Shown: piece after piece, positions 42,394 through 51,380 of the stretch
Layout of the letters: every line of letters starts with the position of its first letter
Numbering within the stretch: the stretch's first letter is position 1
Position numbers and translations under genes: made by a program
Assembly (NCBI RefSeq): GCF_023520795.1
Contig: NZ_CP046605.1
Location: forward strand, 682,001 to 746,000
DNA from: Corynebacterium accolens
Lineage (GTDB): Bacteria > Actinomycetota > Actinomycetes > Mycobacteriales > Mycobacteriaceae
Direction: 5' to 3'
DNA length: 64,000 nucleotides
The notes under the pieces: generated by a model
What the model was told of the DNA's origin: nothing
Seen by the model: the letters and a program-made list of their open reading frames with translations, nothing else
Databases searched by the model: none

Positions 42394-44262
42394 ATGGTCT
42401 CAAAAATGCCAAGGAACAGCCGGAGCAGGGAAATTTATCCAATTTCTTACCGGGAATTGTATGTGGAAAATATCGAAGATATATCGCCAGCCATGCGGCG
42501 AATTACGCTCAGCGGGGAGCAACTCCGAGACCACGATCGCGATGGTATTTCCGTTCCTTCGCTGGTAAGCCATGGTTTTGACGACGACGTTCGGCTCATC
42601 TTCCCGGATCCGGAAACGGGGGAGCGGCCGCACCCAATAGCGCAAAATGATGGCAACTTATTGTGGCCAGAAGCCGTTAAAAACCTATTCCGCACATACA
42701 CGGTTCGCTACTTTGACGTTGTACGCGGGCGATTAGCCATAGATTTCGCGCGCCATGGTCAGGGCTTGGCCGAAAACTGGTCCCAGAATGCCCGCATCGG
42801 TGACCCCATTTTTGTGGCAGGGCCGAAATCGTGTGCACAGTTACCCACGCATACCGATTGGCTTTTCTTGGCAGGAGACGAGACGGCGCTCCCAGCAATC
42901 GGCCGCTGCCTGGAATCACTCTCGCCAGGGCATCGCGCGGTTGCGGTGGTAGAGGTTCCGACGAGCGCTGATATTCAAGATTTAGACATTCCAGATTCAG
43001 TACAGATCCACTGGGCAGTACGTGACCAGGGTGAGGACTTCGTAGAAAAGTCACGTGCGCTTTTTGAGGGGACTTCTCAGTCGGCATTGCCAGGTGGCGA
43101 AGCATACGCATGGGCGGCGGGGGAGGCCTCCCGGCTGAAACCGCTGCGGCGTTTGTTTAAGGCTTCCGGAATTTCCCCTGAGCATCGGGAAATCACAGGC
43201 TACTGGCGGCGTACCAGCCAAAGCGACGCTAAAGAAAGCGCATCGAGCAGCAGCAATAGTGTTTTGCACAATATCCATGATCTGGCTGAGCTGAATTCAG
43301 CCTTTGCGCTCCGCACTGCCGTGCGTTTAGGGCTCTTCCAAGAAATCGATGCAGGTGCGAACACGGTCCCTGCTCTTGCTGCTGCGACAGAACTGCACGA
43401 GGAGGCGCTCCGGAGGTTTATCCGTTATCTGGCGGCTCTTCAACTCGTCGAAGTACGCGAGCGCACCCTCGCGTTGACCGCAATGGGCGTGGAACTGGCG
43501 GATCCAGATTCCAATGCGGTGCGTTGGTTAAGCGGGCCTGCGCATCTTGAGGCGATGGCGCTGATGCGCCTCGAGGACAGCCTTCGCGCCGGTGGGCCAA
43601 CGCTTCAAGGCGAAAAGGGATTGCCGTGGTCAGAATATCTTGGCCAAGACCCGCACCTGGCAGCCGAACGCTTTGAGCAAAAGAATGTGAGTGCTGGGTG
43701 GACTGCTCCTTCCGCGGCAAAGGAACTGCAGCAGTACCTGGATGACACCGCTCGCGTTCTCATCATTGGCCAGGGAGGTGCAGTATATGCGGATGAAATT
43801 CTCCGCCGATGCGAACATGCTGAGTGCCGGATTATCACCGATGCGTCCTCGGAAGCGGTGCTACGGGAAATCGCAGGAGCTTCTCGTGAACGATGCGAAA
43901 CGAGTGGCGGCGAAAGCGGCTTTTCTCCCACCGAAGCAGACTATGTGTGGGCAACTGACGTTATTTTCATCGATCCCTGGAGCGTCTTTGGTAGCGAGGC
44001 GGTGGCCGCCGAATTAGGCCGCGCGGTTGGTGGGGATAAGTCCCGCCGGGCTTATATCCTTACCGAGGTCCTCGAGGAAGCCGGCGGCGATGAGCATTCC
44101 TATGAAGAGGACTTGGTAAGGCTTTCCATGTTCGGCACCAAGGTGCCGACCCAGGACGATGTCAGCGCTGCTACCGCTGATAGCCGCGCTCTTATTTCTT
44201 CTGCCACGGCTGTTGGCTGGGGCAAACACCTCTTCGTCCTGGAAGCAGAAGCGAATTCCTAA
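42394..44262 (+). CDS. Siderophore-interacting FAD reductase fused to an O-methyltransferase-like domain
   Basis: A 622-residue two-module protein. Residues ~10-280 are a ViuB/SIP-type reductase: FAD-binding barrel (TYTVRYFDVVRGRLAIDFARHGQGLAENW) and NAD(P)H-side motifs GDETALPAIGRCLES (about 170) and AWAAGEASRLKPLRRLF (about 239). These release iron by reducing ferric siderophores in the cytoplasm. Residues ~290-620 resemble the plant-COMT-like O-methyltransferases: a winged-helix dimerisation part (FALRTAVRLGLFQEID), a degenerate SAM loop (VLIIGQGGAVYADEIL), then YILTEVLEEAG and DLVRLSMFGTKVPTQDDV. The single frame has no stop, so it is a true fusion. ATG 42406 is a possible alternative start. 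Confidence 0.85.
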   Translation: MVSKMPRNSRSREIYPISYRELYVENIEDISPAMRRITLSGEQLRDHDRDGISVPSLVSHGFDDDVRLIFPDPETGERPHPIAQNDGNLLWPEAVKNLFRTYTVRYFDVVRGRLAIDFARHGQGLAENWSQNARIGDPIFVAGPKSCAQLPTHTDWLFLAGDETALPAIGRCLESLSPGHRAVAVVEVPTSADIQDLDIPDSVQIHWAVRDQGEDFVEKSRALFEGTSQSALPGGEAYAWAAGEASRLKPLRRLFKASGISPEHREITGYWRRTSQSDAKESASSSSNSVLHNIHDLAELNSAFALRTAVRLGLFQEIDAGANTVPALAAATELHEEALRRFIRYLAALQLVEVRERTLALTAMGVELADPDSNAVRWLSGPAHLEAMALMRLEDSLRAGGPTLQGEKGLPWSEYLGQDPHLAAERFEQKNVSAGWTAPSAAKELQQYLDDTARVLIIGQGGAVYADEILRRCEHAECRIITDASSEAVLREIAGASRERCETSGGESGFSPTEADYVWATDVIFIDPWSVFGSEAVAAELGRAVGGDKSRRAYILTEVLEEAGGDEHSYEEDLVRLSMFGTKVPTQDDVSAATADSRALISSATAVGWGKHLFVLEAEANS

Positions 44263-44302
44263 AGAGGAACCTCGGTAGGACAAATGCCTCGAGCTTCACC
44301 TT

Positions 44303-45664
44303 TTATTTTCGGACCACGGTCCCGCGTGGGAGGCGGGTAGCCGTTACAGCCATAAGTGTGGTGAACACGGTGAAGTAGGCGAACGTTGTCCAGCCGACCC
44401 CGTGGGTGAGGGTCATCAGCACCGTGCAGACGGATACGCCTAGTGCGCTGCCAAGTTGGGTCGCTATGCGGCCCGCAGCGCTGGCATGGACGACTTCATC
44501 TTTGGTTAAGCCGTGGTAGGTCGCGGACATCGTGAGCACCGTAAGGGCTCCGATGCCGCCACCGCGCACGAATAGCGCGCAGCCTTGAAGGATGAGCCAG
44601 CCTGCCGCCTGGCCGGTGGGAAAAGCGAAAGGTAGCGTTCCGATAATAGTGGCGACAATGCACATGTAGACGGTCTTCCGCGTACCCCATCGGGCGATGA
44701 ATTTTTTCGATGCCGAGCGGCTGAAATAGGCGCCCACGCTTTGTAGGGCCAGCAGAAGTCCCGCATGCAGTGCGGTGTAGGCGTAGTTGCTCTGATAGTG
44801 CAGTGGAATGAGGAAGAGCCCGCCATAAAATACGGTGCTTGCAATGGCCAGTGTTGCCCATGCTGAGGAAAAGGAGGGGTGGGTAAATAGGCGGGCATCG
44901 ATAAGCGGAGACGGCGCCCGGAGCGCATGCAGCACAAAGTAGCCAATCAGCCCCGCGCCGGCGGCGAGGAGAATTACGCTTGCCCAAGAACTCATGTGCC
45001 CGACGGTGGTAAAGCCATAAACCGCCGCGAGCAAACCTGGCGGGAGTAAGAGGTATCCCATGCGGTCCATCTGGGCTGCAGGGGCTGCTGGGGTCCGTTC
45101 TAGATAGTGCACGGCAAGGGCAATCGCGGCGATGCCGATGGGGACGTTGATGAGGAAGATGGCGCGCCAGCCGATGGCATCGACAAGCAGCCCGCCCAGT
45201 AGTGGGGCAATCGCAGGCGCAATGACCGCTGGTAGACCGATTGCGGTGATGGCACGTGTGGACTGGTCCTTTCCGGCATTAGTGACGATGAGGGTCTGCA
45301 TCACCGCCACCGAGAAGCCCGCAGCGAATCCCTGCAGGATGCGGAAGGCGATGAGCATGTCTATATGCGTAGACATCGCGCACAGGATTGAAGCGACGGT
45401 GAAGGTTGCGAGCGCGGTAATCCAGAGATTTTTGGCGCCGAAGCGGCGCGTTGCCCAGCTGCTGAGCGGAATGGCCATGGTGGAGGCCAACCCGTAGCTG
45501 GTGATGACCCATTGGGCGAGGACGATAGGTGCGTGGAACGCCTCGCTGATGGAATGAATGGCGACGTTAACGATGCTGATATCTAGCAGCGGCAAAATTG
45601 AGCCGAAGACAAGGGCGATGACTACCCGCCTAGTCTGGGGGTCGAGTTTTTCTTCTTCCTGCAT
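44303..45664 (-). CDS. MFS transporter, DHA2-type drug/proton antiporter
   Basis: A 453-residue major facilitator with about 12-14 transmembrane helices. Features of the EmrB/QacA family include DISIVNVAIHSISEAF in helix 1, WVITSYGLASTMAIPLSSW, and the antiporter motif C-like GLPAVIAPAIAPLLGGLLVD in helix 5. Substrate unknown: drug efflux is most typical, but its location beside siderophore genes also allows siderophore export. A MarR regulator lies 75 bp upstream on the same strand and likely controls it. It faces the fusion gene tail to tail with a 40 bp gap. Confidence 0.88.
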   Translation of the reverse strand: MQEEEKLDPQTRRVVIALVFGSILPLLDISIVNVAIHSISEAFHAPIVLAQWVITSYGLASTMAIPLSSWATRRFGAKNLWITALATFTVASILCAMSTHIDMLIAFRILQGFAAGFSVAVMQTLIVTNAGKDQSTRAITAIGLPAVIAPAIAPLLGGLLVDAIGWRAIFLINVPIGIAAIALAVHYLERTPAAPAAQMDRMGYLLLPPGLLAAVYGFTTVGHMSSWASVILLAAGAGLIGYFVLHALRAPSPLIDARLFTHPSFSSAWATLAIASTVFYGGLFLIPLHYQSNYAYTALHAGLLLALQSVGAYFSRSASKKFIARWGTRKTVYMCIVATIIGTLPFAFPTGQAAGWLILQGCALFVRGGGIGALTVLTMSATYHGLTKDEVVHASAAGRIATQLGSALGVSVCTVLMTLTHGVGWTTFAYFTVFTTLMAVTATRLPRGTVVRK

Positions 45665-45738
45665 CAGGGGTTTCCTTCGAAGTGCGTGCGCAGATGGCGT
45701 GGTGAGGTGTGGTCATGATGGAGAGAGTGATGGAGGTA

Positions 45739-46182
45739 TTAGGAGGCGAATGGTCCGTCGTGGGTGAGGGCGGTGAGCATTTCCGCGAATTGTTGTTGCG
45801 CGGGCTCCGGCCAGCGGGCGAGGAATTCTTCCAATTGTTGGGTCAGGCGCGAGCGCATCACGGCGACGTTGTCTTGGCCCAGTGGGGTTAGCGACAGTTG
45901 TATCCATCGCGCGTCGCGGGGATCGGTAGCGCGCGCGATGAGTCCGGCCTTTTCTAGGGCCGAGGCGTGGCGGGATACCACTGAGCGGTCTAGGCCGATG
46001 ACTGAGGCGAGCTCTTTCGGAGTGGAGGGTCCACAGCGGTCTAGGCCGCTGAGCACCAAATATGTGGATTCGTTGATTTCTTCACCGAGCCCCTCGGTGA
46101 GATGGGCGTACATACGTCGACGGAGGCTGCGCTGGGAAAGTAGTCCCAGTGCGTCGGCGACTTGTTTGCTTGGAGTGTCCAT
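45739..46182 (-). CDS. MarR family transcriptional regulator
   Basis: A 147-residue winged-helix regulator: MYAHLTEGLGEEINESTYLVLSGLDRCG helix 1-2, recognition region TPKELASVIGLDRSVVSRHASALEKAGLI, and wing ATDPRDARWIQLSLTPLGQD. MarR proteins usually repress adjacent efflux genes and release DNA on ligand binding; the downstream MFS gene (75 bp) is the obvious target. ATG 46182 (MDTPSKQVADALG) is used; a frame from 46197 adds five residues. No ribosome binding site is seen for either. The sequence ahead has TGCACTGTGCA, a small palindrome, as a possible operator. Confidence 0.85.
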   Translation of the reverse strand: MDTPSKQVADALGLLSQRSLRRRMYAHLTEGLGEEINESTYLVLSGLDRCGPSTPKELASVIGLDRSVVSRHASALEKAGLIARATDPRDARWIQLSLTPLGQDNVAVMRSRLTQQLEEFLARWPEPAQQQFAEMLTALTHDGPFAS

Positions 46183-46484
46183 GCCAGAAGAATACATGCA
46201 CTGTGCACGCGTGTTTATTGCACGCTAGCTTTGGCGAAATGATCGCGGTAAAGACCGGAAAGCGTATAAAGCAACCGCGTTTGTCCATTTTTCGGGTCGA
46301 TTTTTGGTGAAACGCGGTTGTTTTGGACAACGTGGCGCTCCCCCGAGTCTGTTTATGCTGGGCCGGCGTCTCAAACGTGCGAAAAGCGATGCCGATTCTT
46401 CCATTCTCGGTTCCCGTGCACGCACCTTAACTTTCTGGAACGCTAGGATAGGAGAAAATAGATCTAGTTAAGGAGTACAAAGCA

Positions 46485-47108
46485 ATGGCTAAAGAAACTG
46501 CACGCGCCCTTGGCCACGAAGTAGACGTGGATCGCGAGAAATTTACTTACCTAGCATCCACTGATGCCGAGGGCAACAAGATTGAATCCGGAAAGGCTGC
46601 GGCAGCGGGAGCTGGGGCCGCAGGAGCTGCAGCTGCTGGAACTGCTGCTGCTGGCGCCGCCGCAACGGCAAGCGCAGATGAGCAAAATGATGCTGCGGCG
46701 CAGAGTGATTACGAGCCGAAGAATCACGTCGTTACCGGCGCTGAGGAAGAGCACGTCGGCACTGCGGCGGAGCAGCCCGATCTGCAGGAACAGCTGGATG
46801 AGGGTAACGCGGACTATGAGCCCTCACAGCATGTGGTGGGCGAGGTCGAAGAAGAGCACATCGGTACCGCGCCGGAGCAGCCGGAAGAGAATGCGGCAGA
46901 TGATGAGCGCGATGACTTCGATGACCTGAAGGATAAGGTCACCGAGGCCGGCAATGTCGTTGAAGAGGCCATCAACCGTGCGAAGGACTTCGTGGAAGAC
47001 AAGGCGCAGGAATACCAGGAAGGATCCCGTAAGAAGGGCGGATTCTTTGACCGCGTGAAAGACGTTGTGCGCGAGGCTCGCGATAATCTCGATGAGAAGC
47101 GCAAGTAG
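46485..47108 (+). CDS. Acidic repeat protein with Ala-rich segment and helical tail
   Basis: A 207-residue protein with no recognised family. Residues 38-64 are almost pure Ala/Gly. Two diverged repeats follow: DYEPKNHVVTGAEEEHVGTAAEQP (75-98) and DYEPSQHVVGEVEEEHIGTAPEQP (110-133). The C terminus (about 145-207) is predicted amphipathic helix with alternating charge (DKVTEAGNVVEEAINRAKDF, FFDRVKDVVREARDNL), similar to LEA/YtxH-like stress proteins. No signal peptide. AAGGAG precedes the ATG by 10 bases. A terminator follows. The gene is not in an operon. Confidence 0.8.
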   Translation: MAKETARALGHEVDVDREKFTYLASTDAEGNKIESGKAAAAGAGAAGAAAAGTAAAGAAATASADEQNDAAAQSDYEPKNHVVTGAEEEHVGTAAEQPDLQEQLDEGNADYEPSQHVVGEVEEEHIGTAPEQPEENAADDERDDFDDLKDKVTEAGNVVEEAINRAKDFVEDKAQEYQEGSRKKGGFFDRVKDVVREARDNLDEKRK

Positions 47109-47120
47109 TTAACTACGCGT

Positions 47121-47161
47121 AGGCCGCTGCTTTTCCCGTAGGGGGAGAGGCAGCGGCCTTT
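47121..47161. terminator. Bidirectional terminator after the acidic repeat gene
   Basis: AGGCCGCTGC (47121-47130) is complementary to GCAGCGGCCT (47150-47159) with a 19-base loop and a short T run. It lies between convergent genes and can serve both. Confidence 0.75.
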
Positions 47162-47172
47162 GTGCTGCCACG

Positions 47173-47613
47173 CTAGTCCAGCGCGTGCAGGTAGAACCGG
47201 CGGATGAGCAGGCGGCGGGGGATATCGACAAGCGGGCGCAAGAAGGGCAGGAAGGGCTCGGAGGCGGCATCGATAAGCAGCAGCGTCCGCCCATCGCGCA
47301 GGCGCTCTAAGGTGAAGGTTTCCTCGCCGCGCTCGAGGTGTCCGGGCAAGGTGCCGTAGGTAAAGCCGCAGCGGCCATCGCCGGCGAAGGTCTCGACCAC
47401 GCGGCAGCGGAAATCAAATGGGCCAAGGCCCATGGTGATTTCGGCGCCTTCTTGGACGACCGGGTGGGTAGGTCGCACGCGGAAGAGGCCGCTGCGCTGG
47501 ATGCCCCAGCGAAAGAGCCGGTGGGCTGCGGTATCGAAATCGGCGTCGATGACCCGGCTCATGTGCAGCTGCGGGAATCCGGCGGTATCGGAATAAGAAA
47601 GTGGCTCTGGCAT
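47173..47613 (-). CDS. DUF1990 family protein
   Basis: A 146-residue protein with the DUF1990 patterns: DTAAHRLFRWGIQRSGLF, EGAEITMGLGPFDFRCRVVE and YGTLPGHLERGEETF. DUF1990 is a START-like/bet-v1-type fold found in actinobacteria and plants; function unknown. No signal or membrane segment. It faces the acidic repeat gene. The start ATG 47613 is the only reasonable one. Confidence 0.82.
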   Translation of the reverse strand: MPEPLSYSDTAGFPQLHMSRVIDADFDTAAHRLFRWGIQRSGLFRVRPTHPVVQEGAEITMGLGPFDFRCRVVETFAGDGRCGFTYGTLPGHLERGEETFTLERLRDGRTLLLIDAASEPFLPFLRPLVDIPRRLLIRRFYLHALD

Positions 47614-47823
47614 CTCAAGCGCCAGCGTTTATCTGTGGGGAGCTCATGGGGGTAAAGAATAGGGCATCGAAAAGTTTTGGGGACGGATTGATCGCGGGAT
47701 CACCCCCGAAACCTGAAAGAACGGTAACGGCTTGGAAACAGTCACAGGACTTAGCTGCTTTCACACGCGATCCATGTCAGGATTTAGCTAGCACGATCTT
47801 GACAACTGAAAGAAGGTAGTTTG

Positions 47824-48915
47824 ATGCTTCGCATTCCGCACCTAAAGAAAGTCCTGGTGGGCTCGGCTTTCGCTGGTGCGTTTTTCTTGGGTTCCCCGGC
47901 AGCAGGAGCCCAAGAATTGCCCCAACCGGATATTGACTCGGCAGGGTTTATCAACCACGTGCGCGAGGGCCTCGCGGGCTTTGGTGTTGAGACCCCAGAG
48001 GTGGATAAGCAGGTCACCGATACCGTGGATTCCGCGCTGCAAAACGCCCGCGACACGGTGGCAAGTAACGTCCAGCAGGGGGCTCAGTATGCGGAGCCGG
48101 CCACCAACCCGAACCCCTTCGGGCTGCTGGAACAAGCCACCCAGGTAGAGCAAAAGCCCTTGGGCAATAACCCCAACTACCAGTGGAAAAATGATGGCTT
48201 TTCCAAGGTAGCTGCGGGAAAGCCTGACGCGGACTTTGTCCTGCACCGCGTGCCGGGTTCCCTTTTCGATGCCCCGCGCATCCCCGAAGAATCCGATGCC
48301 GCCATGAATCAGGGCAAGTCCCTGTATGGCCCCGGCACCCCTATCTACGTCAATGGTGAGACCATGTGCACCTTGAGCGTTGCCGGCAATGACGCCGCCG
48401 GCCGCAAGGTGGGGCTAACCGCAGGACACTGCGGCAACGAGGGCGATGCGATTACCTCGGCCGATTCTGATCACATTGGCCCGACGGGCACCATCGTGTC
48501 CAAGAACGCTGCGTTGGATTACTCGGTGATCGAATTCGGCTCCAACGCTGAGGTCACCCGCACCTACAACGGGGTTACCGTTAACTCCCTAGGCGGGACC
48601 GTCAACCCGGGTGAGACCGTGTGCAAGCAAGGCGTTGCCACCGGCAAAACCTGCGGTATGACCTATCAGCAGGCGCAAAGCGTCCAGGTCAACCAGGTCT
48701 GCGCCATGATGGGCGATTCCGGCGCGCCGCTGCTTGCCGGTGACCGCCTCATCGGTTCCATCTCCGGCGGCTTCCTGCCGGTGAACTTCCCGTGCCGCAC
48801 CCCGCTGCAGGGCGCGGTTCACAACCCCACCGCCGCTACCAATATGGATACCGTGTTGGCGGATATGAACCGCCGCGGTGGCGTTGGCGCAGGGTTCAAG
48901 CTCCCCGAAGCATAA
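47824..48915 (+). CDS. Secreted trypsin-like serine protease with long propeptide
   Basis: A 363-residue S1 family protein. The signal peptide (LVGSAFAGAFFLGSPAAGA, cleavage before QELPQ) is followed by a ~135-residue region that is probably a propeptide, then the protease domain. The catalytic triad is His202 (LTAGHCGN), Asp232 (AALDYSVIEF) and Ser299 (MGDSGAPLL). Paired cysteines fit this fold (TMCTL/GHCGN, TVCKQ/KTCGM, QVCAMM/FPCRT). ATG 47824 follows GAAGG with 7 bases spacing; TTG 47821 is rejected. A strong terminator follows, so it is single-cistron. Likely a secreted protease acting on host or surface proteins. Confidence 0.92.
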   Translation: MLRIPHLKKVLVGSAFAGAFFLGSPAAGAQELPQPDIDSAGFINHVREGLAGFGVETPEVDKQVTDTVDSALQNARDTVASNVQQGAQYAEPATNPNPFGLLEQATQVEQKPLGNNPNYQWKNDGFSKVAAGKPDADFVLHRVPGSLFDAPRIPEESDAAMNQGKSLYGPGTPIYVNGETMCTLSVAGNDAAGRKVGLTAGHCGNEGDAITSADSDHIGPTGTIVSKNAALDYSVIEFGSNAEVTRTYNGVTVNSLGGTVNPGETVCKQGVATGKTCGMTYQQAQSVQVNQVCAMMGDSGAPLLAGDRLIGSISGGFLPVNFPCRTPLQGAVHNPTAATNMDTVLADMNRRGGVGAGFKLPEA

Positions 48916-48928
48916 CCGCGAAGCAGGT

Positions 48929-48970
48929 AGCGCCCCATTCGGCATCGAAAGCCGGACGGGGCGCTTTTTT
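48929..48970 (+). terminator. Terminator after the serine protease
   Basis: AGCGCCCC...GGC (48929-48943) pairs with GCC...GGGGCGCT (48951-48965), followed by TTTTTT. Confidence 0.92.
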
Positions 48971-49154
48971 GTGCGCAATTTCTATAGCCATATAACGCGC
49001 ATCCGCCCCGCCAAAGTGGGGGAAAGCGAAGGCTATCCTTGTTCGCGGACAGCGGCCTAAACCAAACTGAGATTTACCTATTGGCCACTTAGGGTTAGTC
49101 AATATCTGCTGTGGATGCCCCGTCCACAGCTAAGTTTGAACCGAGGTTTCCCCC

Positions 49155-49439
49155 ATGCACAAAACCCATTCCGCCCCACCTGAAACCGGTCCCATGCGCG
49201 CGGACCAAGCACCCACCGATGCCGTGGTGGAACTATCCGCTGATTGCCTGCACAACGCAAACGAGACCCAACCGGCGCTGGCCGTGCGGCTGCGCGAGCT
49301 GGGCTTTCGGCCCGGCACCCGCGTGCAGATTGGCCGCACCGTCGCAGGTGGCACGCGCGTGGTGAGCGTGGGCACGGCCCGCTATGCGGTGGATGCGCAC
49401 ACGCTGCGCCAACTCGAAGTCATTCCAGTGGAGGCATAA
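49155..49439 (+). CDS. feoA: Ferrous iron transport protein A
   Basis: A 94-residue FeoA: the SH3-like domain pattern ALAVRLRELGFRPGTRVQIGRTVAGGTRVVSVGTARYAVDAHTLRQLEVIPVEA is clear. FeoA is a cytoplasmic partner that supports FeoB. The N-terminal ~35 residues are less conserved; ATG 49194 could be used instead. It lies 3 bp before feoB. The intact gene next to a broken feoB suggests the interruption is recent. A weak DtxR-like half-site (TTAGGGTTAGTC) is seen at 49089-49100. Confidence 0.88.
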   Translation: MHKTHSAPPETGPMRADQAPTDAVVELSADCLHNANETQPALAVRLRELGFRPGTRVQIGRTVAGGTRVVSVGTARYAVDAHTLRQLEVIPVEA

Positions 49440-49442
49440 GCC

Positions 49443-51380
49443 ATGGCACATAACTCCACGGCCCCAGCAAGCTGCCACAGCACCTCCACCATGCGGATAG
49501 CGGCGGAAGGCACGCCCGTCCTGGCACTGGTGGGCGCGCCGAATTCCGGAAAATCCACACTCTTTAACGCATTGACCGGCGCGAAGGTCCAGACCGGCAA
49601 CTGGCCGGGCACCTCGGTCGAGGTCAGCCGCGGGCTCTGGAATGCGCAGCCAGAGGCCTTCGACATCATCGACCTGCCCGGCGCCTATTCCCTAGACCCC
49701 ATGAGCCCCGATGAGGCCTTTACTAAGCAGATGCTCATTGACTGCCCCGCAGACGAGCGCCCCGATGTCGTCGTGGTCCTCGTGGACGCAACGGCCCCGG
49801 CCCGCGGGCTCAACTTGGCGCTGCAAATCGCCGCCGAGCCATACCGCGTCGTCCTCGGCGTGACCAAGGAGGATATGGCCGAGCAGCAGGGCATTAGCAT
49901 CGATACTGACGCGCTCTCCCGCGCTACCGGCATGCCAGTGGTCAGCGTCAATGGTCGGCGCCGGCGCAACCTCGACGGGTTGGAAAGCGCCGTGGCGCAG
50001 GCCATGCGCGCCGAGCCAATCATCATTCGCGAGGATTCTGGCCTGGATCAGCGCTTCGCGGATCTCGATGCCGCCGAAAAGGCCGCGGTCCACCGCGTGG
50101 AGGTGGGTGAGACCCTCACCTAGCGCGTCGACCGCGTGGTGCTGCACCCGGTGGTGGGCCCGCTGCTCTTCCTCGCGGTGATGTGGGCGGTCTTCTTCAT
50201 CACCACCACGGTGGCAGGGCCCATGCAGGATGGCCTCGAGGACCTTATTACCGGTCCGGTCTCGGACGCTGCTCGCGCCGGGCTGGAAGCCATTGGCCTC
50301 GACCATTGGCTGATTACGGGCTTGCTTGTTGATGGCCTCATTGGCGGCGTCGGCATGGTCCTGACCTTCGCCCCGCTGCTGGCGCTGATGTTCTTGTGCC
50401 TCGCGGTGCTGGAGGATTCCGGCTATATGGCGCGCGCCGCGGTGGTCACCGATAGGGTGATGCGCTCGATTGGTCTGCCTGGCAAGGCCTTTATCCCCAT
50501 CGTGGTGGGCTATGGCTGCAACGTGCCAGCGATTTCGGCCACGCGCGTGCTTGGCGATGTCCGCCACCGCATCCTTACCTGCCTGCTCATCCCGTTTACC
50601 TCGTGCTCGGCGCGCCTTATCGTCTTTATGATGCTGGCGCAGGTCTTTTTCCCCGATCACGCCGGCTCGGCAGTCTTTGGCATGTATGTCTTATCCATCG
50701 TCTTGGTGGTTGCCGTGGGCTTAGCGCTGCGCAAAACGGTCTGGCGCGCCATGCCGTCCGAGGCGCTCGTTATTGACCTGCCGTCGTATCAGCTGCCCAC
50801 GCTCAAACTATCGGTCTCGGTGATGTGGGTGCGCTTGAAGGGATTTCTTCACACCACAGGCGGCATCATCGTGGCCACGGTGGTGGTCATTTGGCTGCTC
50901 ATGTCCATCCCAGTTACCGGTGGGCATTCCTTTGACGAGGAAGCCGTCCCGCCGGAGGACTCCGCCTATGGCGCGGTTTCAAAGGCGATATCCCCGGCCT
51001 TCGCGCCGGCAGGCTTCGATTCATGGTCCCTGACCGGCCCGCTGGTAACAGGTTTTGTGGCGAAGGAAACGCTGATTTCCACCTGGGCGCAGACCTACGC
51101 CGTCGATGACGTCACGGATGCCGATCCTGAAGAACAAGCCGAGTCTTCGCTGGCCGATCACATCCGCAGCGATTTCGATGCCGCCTCCGGTGGGCACGGG
51201 CTGGCCGCGGTGTGGGCATATATGGTCTTTCTCTTGGCCTATACCCCGTGCGTGTCTACGGTGGCCGCGCAGCGGCGCGAAATCGGCTGGAAGTGGACGC
51301 TCATCGGCTTTGTGCTGCAGCTCGTCACGGCGTGGGTCTTGGCCGTCGGCGTCTTCCAGGTGCTGAGGTTATTCCTATGA
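49443..51380 (+). pseudogene. feoB: Ferrous iron transporter FeoB, interrupted by an in-frame TAG
   Basis: The frame encodes an N-terminal G domain (residues 1-226; G1 GAPNSGKSTLFNAL, G2 NWPGTS, G3 DLPG, G4 VTKED) and a C-terminal membrane domain starting RVDRVVLHPVVGPLLFLAVMW, with the FeoB gate motifs ARAAVVTDRVMRSIGLPGKAFIPIVVGYGCNVPAISATR and SCSARLIVFMMLAQ. Between them, after GETLT, position 50121-50123 is TAG in an otherwise continuous frame, where FeoB proteins have LTxRIDRxxLHP. GTG codons at 50136/50139 could restart the membrane part (414 residues), but no ribosome binding site is close. Probably CAG or GAG changed to TAG. It may also be natural splitting or a sequencing error. Confidence 0.85.

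Noticed and set aside
49081-49108. DtxR box and promoter before feoA
   Set aside because: TTAGGGTTAGTC is only a half-site and the neighbouring -10/-35 candidates are poor; it is mentioned as weak but not listed.
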